Of a stretch of 39,619 nt of DNA, positions 16,699 through 25,041 are shown piece by piece. Each line of letters opens with the position of its first letter. Positions within the stretch are counted from its first letter, which is position 1. The stretch is from JAJDIA01 sp031555145 (GTDB lineage: Bacteria; Bacteroidota; Bacteroidia; Bacteroidales; Tannerellaceae), in assembly GCA_031555145.1 (NCBI GenBank), contig JAVBUR010000082.1:1-39619 (forward strand). The letters are read 5' to 3'. The notes beneath the pieces are model-generated. The model saw nothing but the letters and a program-made list of their open reading frames with translations. It was not told where the DNA came from and searched no databases. Made by a program: the position numbers and the translations under genes.

Positions 16699-18109
16699 AG
16701 GATTCAATGACCCTGTCTTTCAGCGGACGCCGCAGCCACCGGGAGGCCGTAGCCTGTTCGCAGCATTTCATATCCTGCAGGAACATCTTCTTCATGTCTA
16801 CCGCGAATGTTTCGTGATAGACATAGGCATTGACTTCAAAGTTATGCTCAAAGCTGCGGAAATCCATGTTGGCCGAGCCGATAGCCGTGACCATGTCGTC
16901 TACCACCAGCAGCTTGGAGTGGAGGAAGCCGGGTTTATAGAAATAGACTTTGACGCCCGCCTTCACCATCTCGTCCAGGAAGGAACGGGAAGCCATATTG
17001 GTAGAGCGCGTGTCGGAGCGCTTGGGTATCATCAACCGGACATCGACCCCACCCAAGGCGGCAATCTGTAGCGCCTGGTTCAGCCCTTCGGTCGGAAGGA
17101 AATAGGGCGTCTGTATATAGATGTATTTCTTCGCATTGGCAATCAGGAAAATGGTTGCCTGGAGCAACGTACGCCATGGTCCGGTAGGCCCGCTGGTGGC
17201 AATCTGCATCAGGGTGTCCGACTGCACATCGACGATGGGGTAGTAGGGCTTACCACTGATGATCTGCTTGCTGACCACATACCAGTCAATCAGGAAGGCT
17301 GATTGTAGACCGTGTACCCCTTTCCCTTCCAACCGGAAATGCGTATCCCGCCACGTGCCCCAGGAAAGCCCCTTGACATACCGGTCGGCAATATTCATGC
17401 CTCCCATATAGCCTATTTCGCCGTCGATGACAACAATCTTACGGTGGTTACGGTAGTTTACCTTGCTGGTGAATATGGGGAATGCCACGCGTAGGAACGG
17501 ATACAGGCTGATGCCGGCATCCTGCATTTCCAGGAAGAATTCTTTTTTGACCGTCCAGCTTCCCACATCGTCATACAACAGGCGTACTTCCACGCCGCTC
17601 CTCGCTTTGGCGATCAGGGCTTCTTTTACCTTGTTACCAATCTCGTCGTCGTTGATAATATAATATTGTATATGGATGTGGTGTTTGGCTCGTTTGATAT
17701 CTTTCAGCAAGTCTTTGAACTTGTCTTTTCCGCTGGTATAGATACGAATATCTGTGCCATATAATACGGTGGACTGGTTGGTCTGGTACAACAGGTCGGC
17801 CAGCGGTTCATAGTCTGCCGGGACATGGATGTTTGCCTCCAGGGGTAATTTCTTCCGTTGAGGCCCTTTCATGATGCGCTTATAGGTGCGCCGGGAGATG
17901 ATCCGCTGCTTCCGGTTGTCCTGCCCGAAGAAAAAGTAAAAGATAAGCCCGATGCCGGGTGCAAGCAATAGCACCACCACCCACGAAAGGGTCTTCAGCG
18001 GATTCCGGTTCTCTAAAATGACAACCAGCACCAACCCCAGTACGGTAATACTATACAACAGCGTAATAACCGTGCCGACTATGGTTTGTATTTGAATAGC
18101 TGCCAGCAT
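16670..18109 (-). CDS. cls: Cardiolipin synthase (two phospholipase D domains)
   Basis: A 479-residue membrane enzyme that condenses two phosphatidylglycerols to cardiolipin and glycerol. Two N-terminal membrane segments (about 8-32 and 40-61) precede two HKD motifs: HRKIVVID (His222, Lys224, Asp229) with GGMN downstream, and HSKLLVVDD (His397, Lys399, Asp404) with GSANMD. Length and order are normal for the ClsA type. It is convergent with rsmD and their last 29 bases overlap, so both stop codons lie in the other's coding sequence. The next upstream genes encode glycine-lipid acyltransferases, giving a membrane-lipid neighbourhood. Confidence 0.93.
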   Translation of the reverse strand: MLAAIQIQTIVGTVITLLYSITVLGLVLVVILENRNPLKTLSWVVVLLLAPGIGLIFYFFFGQDNRKQRIISRRTYKRIMKGPQRKKLPLEANIHVPADYEPLADLLYQTNQSTVLYGTDIRIYTSGKDKFKDLLKDIKRAKHHIHIQYYIINDDEIGNKVKEALIAKARSGVEVRLLYDDVGSWTVKKEFFLEMQDAGISLYPFLRVAFPIFTSKVNYRNHRKIVVIDGEIGYMGGMNIADRYVKGLSWGTWRDTHFRLEGKGVHGLQSAFLIDWYVVSKQIISGKPYYPIVDVQSDTLMQIATSGPTGPWRTLLQATIFLIANAKKYIYIQTPYFLPTEGLNQALQIAALGGVDVRLMIPKRSDTRSTNMASRSFLDEMVKAGVKVYFYKPGFLHSKLLVVDDMVTAIGSANMDFRSFEHNFEVNAYVYHETFAVDMKKMFLQDMKCCEQATASRWLRRPLKDRVIESFMRLFSPLL

Positions 18110-18179
18110 GGACTCATTTCGTAAAACTATCGCATGCTAATATAAGGAGGATTCGGTTAATAACCAATCATTTCGTCGA

Positions 18180-19148
18180 TTATTGATTCTTGCGTATCAA
18201 TTCGGCCGACTGGTATTCCTCCTCCAGATAGGTCTCAATATGCCTTTTTCGCTTGTCTTCAAGGATCTCATTGATGGCGATCAGAATACCGGTTTCTTCC
18301 ACTTCGCCGAACTCATGGTTGATGGCTGTGCCGAACACGCGCATTTTCGGAGAGAGGCTCATGTAGGCATTGACCAGCGGCGGCACGTTGATACCGAACT
18401 TGCGGACTTCCTGGTTAAGTATCTTGTAGTTGTCCCTGAAGTTGTCGTGCAGGAAGAGGGCTTCCATCTTTTGGCTATCGATATCGGTTTGCAGCGGCGA
18501 CACCGGAGTGACCAACCGGTCCGGATCCGGAAAGTGCAATCCCAGAAAGTACAGGATCATATTACGGGCTTCGGGATTGTAGGTATTATACATCGTTACC
18601 TTCCCAAAGTAATATTTAAGCGTAGGATCGACCACAGACAAAGCCCCTAACCCGTCCCACAGGTTGTCGAGGATAAACATACCCTTCTTCGCCCCTTCAC
18701 GGGTGGCCTGAAACTCGAGTGTGACGAACGAGCGTCCCAACTCAACCGTATACGGCAGGTATTCTTTGATGAACGTTTCCGAGAAATCGAACAGGTGTGC
18801 CGTTGCCAGAACCGGTTTGCCGGCTTCGTCGAAGCGGACGTCGCTGCCACACAGGAAACGATAGCCTCCCAGTATCATTTCATCTTCCGGATTCCAGACG
18901 ATCAATTGCCTGTAGGCGTCTTCCATCACATCGTACTCGTCGATGTCGACCGGTTCACCGGTGCCACCGCCGTATTCCCGGAAAGCGATCTCCCGCAAAC
19001 GTCCGATTTCCTGCATGATATTAGGCGAATCGTGGGCCGTGGTGATGTAAATTTCATTCTGCGACTTATTCGTGGTCCGAAGCAGCTTCTCTTTGGTAAG
19101 TTCTGCTTTCAATAGTGCTTTGTCGACCGGTTCAATAACGTCTTTCAT
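18180..19148 (-). CDS. glsB: GlsB-like glycine N-acyltransferase (GNAT fold)
   Basis: A 322-residue acyltransferase of the OlsB/hemolysin-like GNAT family. I start it at 19148 (MKDVIEPVDKALLKAEL); the longer in-frame start would run 46 bases into the upstream gene. Features are IGRLREIAFREYGGGTGEPVDIDEYD, GGYRFLCG and LGRSFVTLEFQ, the acyl-ACP-binding core of this family. In Bacteroides, GlsB N-acylates glycine with a 3-hydroxy fatty acid (commendamide), the first step of glycine-lipid synthesis. The PlsC-type partner lies directly upstream, which supports this. An ornithine-specific OlsB activity is the alternative. Confidence 0.85.
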   Translation of the reverse strand: MKDVIEPVDKALLKAELTKEKLLRTTNKSQNEIYITTAHDSPNIMQEIGRLREIAFREYGGGTGEPVDIDEYDVMEDAYRQLIVWNPEDEMILGGYRFLCGSDVRFDEAGKPVLATAHLFDFSETFIKEYLPYTVELGRSFVTLEFQATREGAKKGMFILDNLWDGLGALSVVDPTLKYYFGKVTMYNTYNPEARNMILYFLGLHFPDPDRLVTPVSPLQTDIDSQKMEALFLHDNFRDNYKILNQEVRKFGINVPPLVNAYMSLSPKMRVFGTAINHEFGEVEETGILIAINEILEDKRKRHIETYLEEEYQSAELIRKNQ

Positions 19149-19174
19149 ATCGAGTGATGATGTGTGTGTTCGAA

Positions 19175-20005
19175 TTACTTGTTCAATGTATAAACGGTGT
19201 TTTTCATCCATTCGGCCCATTCGCTTTGCTTTTTGCTGTTGTCGAATGTTTGCCAGGGTATCGGAGGTCCAAAGGTGATACGGAAAGAGGAATGTTTGGC
19301 CCGGAATACTTCGTCGGAGAGGTATAGCATCTCGTAATTCATCTTTACCCCCAACGCTTTACGCAGGTTGGCCAGGTTGTAGAAGAAGTTCGAGTTCCTT
19401 CCTTCAAAATGTACGGGGATGATATCTCGTTGGTATTCGATGGCTTTCTGTATAAACGATTTCTTCCATTCCAGATCGATGATACCTTTTGATGTCTTGC
19501 GCGAGCAAAGCCCGGCCGGGAAAGTGATGATCTGGTTGTCCGATGCATAGGCCTCGTCCGTAATAACAGCCGTTTGCCGGGCCTGTTTGCCATGTTTGTT
19601 GACCGGAATAAAGATCGAACGCAGGTTGGGGATAAACAGCAGCAGGTCGTTCACCAGGTAGCGGATGTTCCCGTCGAACCGGTTGCCCACGACTGCCGAC
19701 AGGCAAATGCCATCCAATCCGCCTAACGGATGGTTGGATGCAAAGATGAATCGTCCCTGCTGAGGGATATTCTCCTCGCCCGACAGTTCCAGTTTCAGGT
19801 CGAAATACCGGATCAGTTCCCGCATAAAGTCAACACCGTCGAATGCGTGATAGTGGTTTAATATATAGTTCAACTCATCCTGGTGCAGGATGCGGATCAG
19901 GTAATTAACCACAAAGCCAGGAATCTTCCCAGCGACAGATGGTGCTTTAGCTTTTAGAATTTCTTTGACATCGATATAGTTGATATATCCTTCCCCGTGC
20001 ATCAT
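19175..20005 (-). CDS. glsA: GlsA-like O-acyltransferase (PlsC family)
   Basis: A 276-residue PlsC-like acyltransferase. The catalytic motif is NHPLGGLDG at residues 91-99 (His92, Asp98), a His-x5-Asp variant as in related hemolysin/OlsA-like proteins rather than the usual His-x4-Asp. The second block is FIPVNKHG and the third FPAGLCSR, in place of FPEG. In Bacteroides, GlsA adds the second fatty acid to N-acyl glycine to form the diacyl glycine lipid, at the inner face of the cytoplasmic membrane. It lies 26 bases before the GNAT partner. Two adjacent ATGs at 20005 and 20002 are both possible starts. A perfect -7 box (TATCTTTG) lies at 20026-20033. Confidence 0.84.
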   Translation of the reverse strand: MMHGEGYINYIDVKEILKAKAPSVAGKIPGFVVNYLIRILHQDELNYILNHYHAFDGVDFMRELIRYFDLKLELSGEENIPQQGRFIFASNHPLGGLDGICLSAVVGNRFDGNIRYLVNDLLLFIPNLRSIFIPVNKHGKQARQTAVITDEAYASDNQIITFPAGLCSRKTSKGIIDLEWKKSFIQKAIEYQRDIIPVHFEGRNSNFFYNLANLRKALGVKMNYEMLYLSDEVFRAKHSSFRITFGPPIPWQTFDNSKKQSEWAEWMKNTVYTLNK

Positions 20006-20025
20006 TTAGATTCCTTATTCATGGG

Positions 20026-20033
20026 CAAAGATA
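20026..20033 (-). promoter_or_regulatory. Candidate -7 box of the glsA-glsB operon
   Basis: The minus strand reads TATCTTTG, a match to TAnnTTTG, 20 bases before the start at 20005. The -33 element is not obvious. Confidence 0.4.
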
Positions 20034-20171
20034 AATTATAAAATCAATATCCAGCATCTTTCCAGATTTTTTCTACATGCTGAAAGAATATACGCCCCTA
20101 CTTTTCCTGTCAACAGCCGAAAGATCTATGGCCGGCATCAGGTAGATGTATGGGGGCATCCAGATACTCTA

Positions 20172-20237
20172 TTCTTCGCACGGCCATGCGAAGATGTTTC
20201 CATCATTGTGCGAAGAAGTTCGCACGGCTGTGCGAAG
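20172..20237. repeat. 22-bp-period palindromic repeat array (three units)
   Basis: Three 22-base units stand back to back at 20172-20193, 20194-20215 and 20216-20237, each ending GCGAAG. Units 1 and 3 contain CGCACGGC followed by a TGCGAAG end and are near-palindromes; unit 2 has a different first half. The array lies in the 341-base gap between the glsA start and the terminator of the large operon. It belongs to the same pattern as the array at 138-221. No function is known to me. Confidence 0.6.
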
Positions 20238-20258
20238 GATAAGGGATGCAGTTGTTAA

Positions 20259-20300
20259 CAAAAAAACTACCTGATCCCGGTAAGAAGGGGTCAGGTAGTT
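20259..20300 (-). terminator. Terminator of the large SusCD/corrinoid operon
   Basis: AACTACCTGA(T)CCC at 20265-20278 pairs with GGG(T)CAGGTAGTT at 20287-20300; on the minus strand the stem is followed by a run of T (complement of 20259-20264). It stands about 47 bases past the susD stop and is the only strong terminator I see in the 18 kb of minus-strand genes. Confidence 0.92.
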
Positions 20301-20346
20301 GTGTCTAGTTCCTGCAATAGTTGTCGGAACAGGGGCCGGACGAGGC

Positions 20347-21768
20347 TTACTTCGTCAACCAGATGGGGGTGTTGGTGTTATCCGCACCCTGGCGGTCAAG
20401 GGCCGCCTTGTAATTTTCGTTGTTGAAGTTCTGTTCCGAATCGGGATACTTCCAACGGACGGGGATCTTGCCGCCATTCAGGTTGCCTTTACCCGGGTCG
20501 AGTGCCGGGATATGGGTACGGCGCCAGTCGAAGAATACTTCATACCCGTTGTTGAAGAAGAACGCCATCCATTTCTGGACGCCGATCTGCAACAGGCTGT
20601 TAGCGGCGTTGAACTTCACGCTCGGGCCGGCAACATAGGCGCTGTACTGGTCGGCTACGCCGTAGTACTCAAACGAACCACGGATACCATTCAGATAGTA
20701 CGTCTCGGCACTGCCGCCGATCCATCCCTTCTGGGCGGCCTCGGCCAGGATGAACTGCAATTCGGAATAAGCCATGTAGATACCTTTTTCCGTGTTCGGC
20801 TGGCGGTTGTAGCGTTGGCTTACCAGCGATTGGTTTTCGATACCACCGTTGTAGGCAATTGCTTCTTCCTTGCTCATACCGCAGGGCACACCGGCATACA
20901 TCGGATTACCGGCATCGACCGAGGCCGCTGTCGGGCGGGCAATGACCGGCAGGCGCGGGTCGTTGTAGATGGTCATGGTGTCGACCAGCGGTTTACCCAA
21001 AACAACTTCGCCGGCATCATAGCCTGTCGCGTTGTAGTTGGGGTAGCGATTGGGGGCATCTGCCAGGTAGGTAAGGGCGGCCATATCGTCGTTACTTTCG
21101 AAGATGGGATACTTCGACGGATTGTCGACGATGGTCTTGATCTTGGCACGGGCATCCGTCTTCTTGTCGGATACACGCATCAACAGGCGGAGCTGGAGAG
21201 AGTTGGCAAATTTTTTCCATTTGAGGATATTGCCATCGTAGAGGATGTCGCCACCCAGGGCGGCGCCTTTTACATCCAACAGGGAGTTGGCTGTTTCGAG
21301 CTCGGCCAATAGGTTGGTGTATACGCTTTCCTGTGTGTCATAGACCGGGGTGTATTCACCCTCTTTGCCTTTCAGGGCTTCGGAATAGGGGATATCTCCT
21401 ACGGCGTCGGTGGTACGGGAGAAAAGATAGGCTTTGAAGATCAAGGCGATACCTTTGAAGTTGTCGTGTTCCAGCTTTTCAGCTTCCATAATCATGTTGT
21501 TCACGTTACGAAGCAGGGAGTAGTCCCAATAAGGGGTTGACCACCAGTCGTAACGGCCCAGGCCTACCTGCCAGTCGCGTACGGCGAAATGCTGTGTGAC
21601 GATACTGCCTAAGGGACCTGTATCCACGCCCGAATAAATCAGATAGGGAAGGATCATATCCGGAATCACTGTTTCGGGCTGGTTGGTATTGGTATTGATC
21701 TCTTCGAAGTCTTGCGTACAAGAGGCCAAAGCTACCAATGACGCGAATAAAAATATTTTAGCTTTCAT
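20347..21768 (-). CDS. SusD/RagB-family outer-membrane lipoprotein
   Basis: A 473-residue SusD-like surface lipoprotein (SusD_2 type) with signal MKAKIFLFASLVALASC (Cys17) and TQDFEEINTNTNQPE after it. Helical repeat regions such as LARNVNN-like LLRNVNNMIMEAEKL, RLLMRVSDKKTDARAKI and AYSELQFILAEAAQKGWI are typical of the family. It should cap the SusC barrel and bind the imported substrate outside the cell. It lies 21 bases after susC and is the last gene before the terminator. The pair being last rather than first in a carbohydrate operon is unusual. Substrate cannot be read from the sequence. Confidence 0.92.
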   Translation of the reverse strand: MKAKIFLFASLVALASCTQDFEEINTNTNQPETVIPDMILPYLIYSGVDTGPLGSIVTQHFAVRDWQVGLGRYDWWSTPYWDYSLLRNVNNMIMEAEKLEHDNFKGIALIFKAYLFSRTTDAVGDIPYSEALKGKEGEYTPVYDTQESVYTNLLAELETANSLLDVKGAALGGDILYDGNILKWKKFANSLQLRLLMRVSDKKTDARAKIKTIVDNPSKYPIFESNDDMAALTYLADAPNRYPNYNATGYDAGEVVLGKPLVDTMTIYNDPRLPVIARPTAASVDAGNPMYAGVPCGMSKEEAIAYNGGIENQSLVSQRYNRQPNTEKGIYMAYSELQFILAEAAQKGWIGGSAETYYLNGIRGSFEYYGVADQYSAYVAGPSVKFNAANSLLQIGVQKWMAFFFNNGYEVFFDWRRTHIPALDPGKGNLNGGKIPVRWKYPDSEQNFNNENYKAALDRQGADNTNTPIWLTK

Positions 21769-21789
21769 ATGTACATATATTTTAATGAG

Positions 21790-24700
21790 TTAGAAAGAAA
21801 CGCTCAGGTTGATACCGATACTTTTGGGAGTGGGTATTTGTACATCTTCGTAGCCATTGCTGCCGGTTTCAGGATCGATATGCGGCGCTTTTGACCACAT
21901 CCACAGGTTGCGCCCTACCACGGATACCATGACATTGCGCAGGGCATAGTTGGAACTCAGTTTGATTTGAGGAATGGTGTACGAGAGTGACAGTTCACGC
22001 AATTTGATATACGATGCATCGAAGCTGTTGGTTTCGAACGCGTCGCGGCTGTGATAACGTCCGATCCAGTCGCGGAGGCTTACGCGGACATCGTTGGCTA
22101 CGTAGCCTGTCACGTTGCCGTCGGCATCGTATTGAGCGACTACGCCCTGGCCAATCACGCCTTCTTCACGTTGGTTGCCAATGGCCGACTCGGCTAGTGT
22201 ACCGCCTTCCATCCCTTTGGCCATGGTGCCCGAATAGATGCGGCCGCCTTTACGGTAGTCCAGCAATCCTGTCAGCGTAAAGCCTTTGAACGTAAACGTA
22301 TTCTTCATCCCGGCCATCCAGTCGGGGTTGTAGTTACCATAGCATTTTACTTCGTCTTCCCATACCGGCAAACCGTCCTGGTAGATCATTTGTCCGTCGG
22401 GTGCATGCTTGAAGCCCCAACCGTAGACGTCGCCCATGCGCTGTCCTACGCGTGCCTGTGCGGGCCAATCCATGGCGTAGGTGGTGATGCCTTCGGCCAG
22501 TTCGCGTACATAGGCACGGTTGGTCGACCAGTTGAGGTTCATGCTCCATCTGAAGTCTCTCGTTTCAACCGGGATCAGGCTGAGTACGACTTCCATACCG
22601 CGGCTTTCAATCTTACCGGCGTTGATATTACGCTCGTTGTAGCCCGAGGTGGGAGCGATTTCCATTGACAGGATCTGGTTGGTGGCGATGGTATTATAGT
22701 AGGATACATCCAAACCTACACGGTTTTTGAACATACGGAAGTCGAGTCCGACTTCAGAACTGTTGATCTTTTCCGGTTGCAGGGTGTTGTTGTATAGCTT
22801 ACCGCTTTCGTAGGCCGTGAACTGGCTTCCCCATTTGGTACCGTAGCTGTAAATCTGCTGCAACTGGTATGGGTCGGTATCGTTACCTACCTGTGCCCAC
22901 GAGCCTCTCACTTTGATGAAGGAGAATATTTCCGGTAATTGTACCATCTCGGTGATGATACCGCTCAGAGATACCGACGGATAGAAGAACGAATTGTTAT
23001 TGGCAGGCAGCGTACTCGACCAGTCGTTACGGGCGGTCACGTCGAGAAACAGCATGCTGTTATACGAGATTTGTCCCATACCGTACAAGCTGTTTACGGC
23101 TTTCTGTACGTTCTCTTCAATGACGGTGGGTGCTGATTTGGAGTTACCCAGGTTGTAGAGGCCGGGGATACTCAGTTCCGGCGCAGTGGTGTTGACGTAG
23201 CGTGTGTCACGGCTCATCCGGTTACCACCTCCTGATACCTTGTACTGGATCTTATCGGTCAATGCCTTTTCCCAGGTAAGGAGGAAGTCGGAGTTTTGTT
23301 CCTGGAAAATCATGTTGCGTACGGAGTACATCCCGTTCTTATAGTTCTGCGAGCTGTAGGCGCGGCGAATCTGGATATTGTCGTTATACCAGTCGGTACC
23401 CGTACGGGCGGTCAGTGTCAGACCGGGGATGATCTGGTAATTGAGGACGATGTTACCGAAGATGCGGTTCTTGAGCTGTCCCTGTGTGTTTTCATATTGG
23501 GTGAAATACGGGTTGTCGAGCCACATGTTGTGGGTTTGCTGCTTTACGCCCTCACGTCCCGGTTCCCAGTAGTTCTTCAGGGCATTGATGTTTTCGTTCA
23601 TACCCCACCACATGAAGGTGTACATGATCGGCTTGTCCCAATAATAGATTTGGGGCATATTGTCGCTCTGGTTGATCACATAGTTCACGTTGGCATCTAC
23701 CCGGAGATTCTTGGCCAGGTTATAACCGGCATTCAAAGCGAAGGTATTACGCGACAGATCGGTATTGGGTACCATTCCTTTCTGGTCGAGGTTGGTATAC
23801 GAGAGGCGGAAGGTTCCCTTGTCGTTACCACCGCTCACCGACACGTTGTTGGTCAGGATCGTACCGGTTTCGAAGAAGTCCTGGAGGAAGTTCTTGTTGG
23901 CTACCCAGGGCGTAGGTATTCTTTTTCCGGTAACGGGGTCGATAGGACTGGCGAACTGGGCAATCTCTACCAAGCCGCTGGCTGTAGTAGGATCGGGCTG
24001 GTTGAGCAGCGGTCCCCAGCAATAGCCTGAACCATCGTACTTACCACCACCTGAACCGTCTACATATTCGTATTCGAAGTTTTCACCACCACCGTAGCGA
24101 TACTGGTAGTTTGGTGTCTTCAACAGCCAGGGCTGCATGATAAAGCTGGCATTATAGGTCACGCCCAGTCCTTTACTGGCTTTACCGGTCTTGGTGGTGA
24201 TCACGATGACACCGTTGGCAGCACGGCTACCATACAAGGCCGAAGCCGTCGGTCCTTTCAGTACGCTGATCGATTCCACGTCGTCGGGGTTGATATCGGC
24301 GGCACCGTTACCAAAGTCCACACCGTCGGCATCACTCTTGAGGTTGTTTACCGGAATACCGTCCACTACGAACAGGGGGTTGTTGTTGGTCAGGGATGTT
24401 TCTCCACGGATCACTACGTGGGGTGAACCGCCGATACCACCGGTCGATACGTTGGAGATTTGTACACCGGCTACTTGTCCGGCCAGTGAGTTCAGCATGT
24501 TGGGATCGCGCACTTCCGTCAGTGCTTCTCCGCGTACTTCCTGTACGGCGTAGCCCAGTGCCTTCTTTTCGCGCTTGATACCAAGGGCGGTTACTACCAA
24601 ATCATCCAATTGCTTGGTGTCTTCCAACAGTTGGATGTTGATAGACTGCCGTCCCTTTATTTCCACCTTTTGAGGGGTGAATCCTATGTAAGAGAATACC

Positions 24701-24990
24701 AACGTAGCGTTACGGTCGGCTACATTGAGGGTGTATTCTCCATCCAGGCCGGTGATGGTGCCTGCCGTAGTACCTGATACGGATACGGATACACCGATTA
24801 GCGGTTCACCGTTACCATCGGTCACGATTCCTTTCACCGTGTTGCCTGATTGTTGCTGTGCAGCGGGTTGGGGACGGACATCCGCCAACACTGTGGTGCT
24901 GCTCACTAAGAACAGTGTGGCCATGATACACATCATCAGTGTGTGTACATGGTGCGAACACGTGTTCCTCTTCACATGATCCTTTTTCAT
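21790..24990 (-). CDS. SusC/RagA-family TonB-dependent outer-membrane transporter
   Basis: A 1066-residue TonB-dependent receptor. After an N-terminal export signal (about residues 17-36) comes a carboxypeptidase-regulatory-like domain (VKGIVTDGNGEPLIGVSVSV, about 52-130), a TonB-box-like segment (DDLVVTALGIKREKKALGYAVQE), the plug with NPLFVVDGIPVNN and GPTASALYGSRAANGVIVITTK, and a beta barrel ending in a Phe (INLSVSF). It imports the substrate handed over by its SusD partner, using TonB energy. It follows the endonuclease/phosphatase-family gene by 51 bases, the largest gap inside the downstream transcription unit. I saw no promoter there. Confidence 0.95.
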   Translation of the reverse strand: MKKDHVKRNTCSHHVHTLMMCIMATLFLVSSTTVLADVRPQPAAQQQSGNTVKGIVTDGNGEPLIGVSVSVSGTTAGTITGLDGEYTLNVADRNATLVFSYIGFTPQKVEIKGRQSINIQLLEDTKQLDDLVVTALGIKREKKALGYAVQEVRGEALTEVRDPNMLNSLAGQVAGVQISNVSTGGIGGSPHVVIRGETSLTNNNPLFVVDGIPVNNLKSDADGVDFGNGAADINPDDVESISVLKGPTASALYGSRAANGVIVITTKTGKASKGLGVTYNASFIMQPWLLKTPNYQYRYGGGENFEYEYVDGSGGGKYDGSGYCWGPLLNQPDPTTASGLVEIAQFASPIDPVTGKRIPTPWVANKNFLQDFFETGTILTNNVSVSGGNDKGTFRLSYTNLDQKGMVPNTDLSRNTFALNAGYNLAKNLRVDANVNYVINQSDNMPQIYYWDKPIMYTFMWWGMNENINALKNYWEPGREGVKQQTHNMWLDNPYFTQYENTQGQLKNRIFGNIVLNYQIIPGLTLTARTGTDWYNDNIQIRRAYSSQNYKNGMYSVRNMIFQEQNSDFLLTWEKALTDKIQYKVSGGGNRMSRDTRYVNTTAPELSIPGLYNLGNSKSAPTVIEENVQKAVNSLYGMGQISYNSMLFLDVTARNDWSSTLPANNNSFFYPSVSLSGIITEMVQLPEIFSFIKVRGSWAQVGNDTDPYQLQQIYSYGTKWGSQFTAYESGKLYNNTLQPEKINSSEVGLDFRMFKNRVGLDVSYYNTIATNQILSMEIAPTSGYNERNINAGKIESRGMEVVLSLIPVETRDFRWSMNLNWSTNRAYVRELAEGITTYAMDWPAQARVGQRMGDVYGWGFKHAPDGQMIYQDGLPVWEDEVKCYGNYNPDWMAGMKNTFTFKGFTLTGLLDYRKGGRIYSGTMAKGMEGGTLAESAIGNQREEGVIGQGVVAQYDADGNVTGYVANDVRVSLRDWIGRYHSRDAFETNSFDASYIKLRELSLSYTIPQIKLSSNYALRNVMVSVVGRNLWMWSKAPHIDPETGSNGYEDVQIPTPKSIGINLSVSF

Positions 24991-25041
24991 AAATTGATTG
25001 ATTTAAAATGTTAACTAACTGGTCTTTATTTGTCTGATAGT

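Noticed and set aside
20172..20237. CRISPR-like array
   Set aside because: Units are directly adjacent without unique spacers, there are only three, and no cas gene is present.
20299..21312. 337-residue plus-strand ORF opposite susD, starting at the terminator
   Set aside because: Antisense to a clear SusD gene, with composition typical of shadow frames.
24991..25041. A promoter for susC in the 51-base gap
   Set aside because: No TAnnTTTG with a spaced TTTG and no copy of the 36-bp operator are present.
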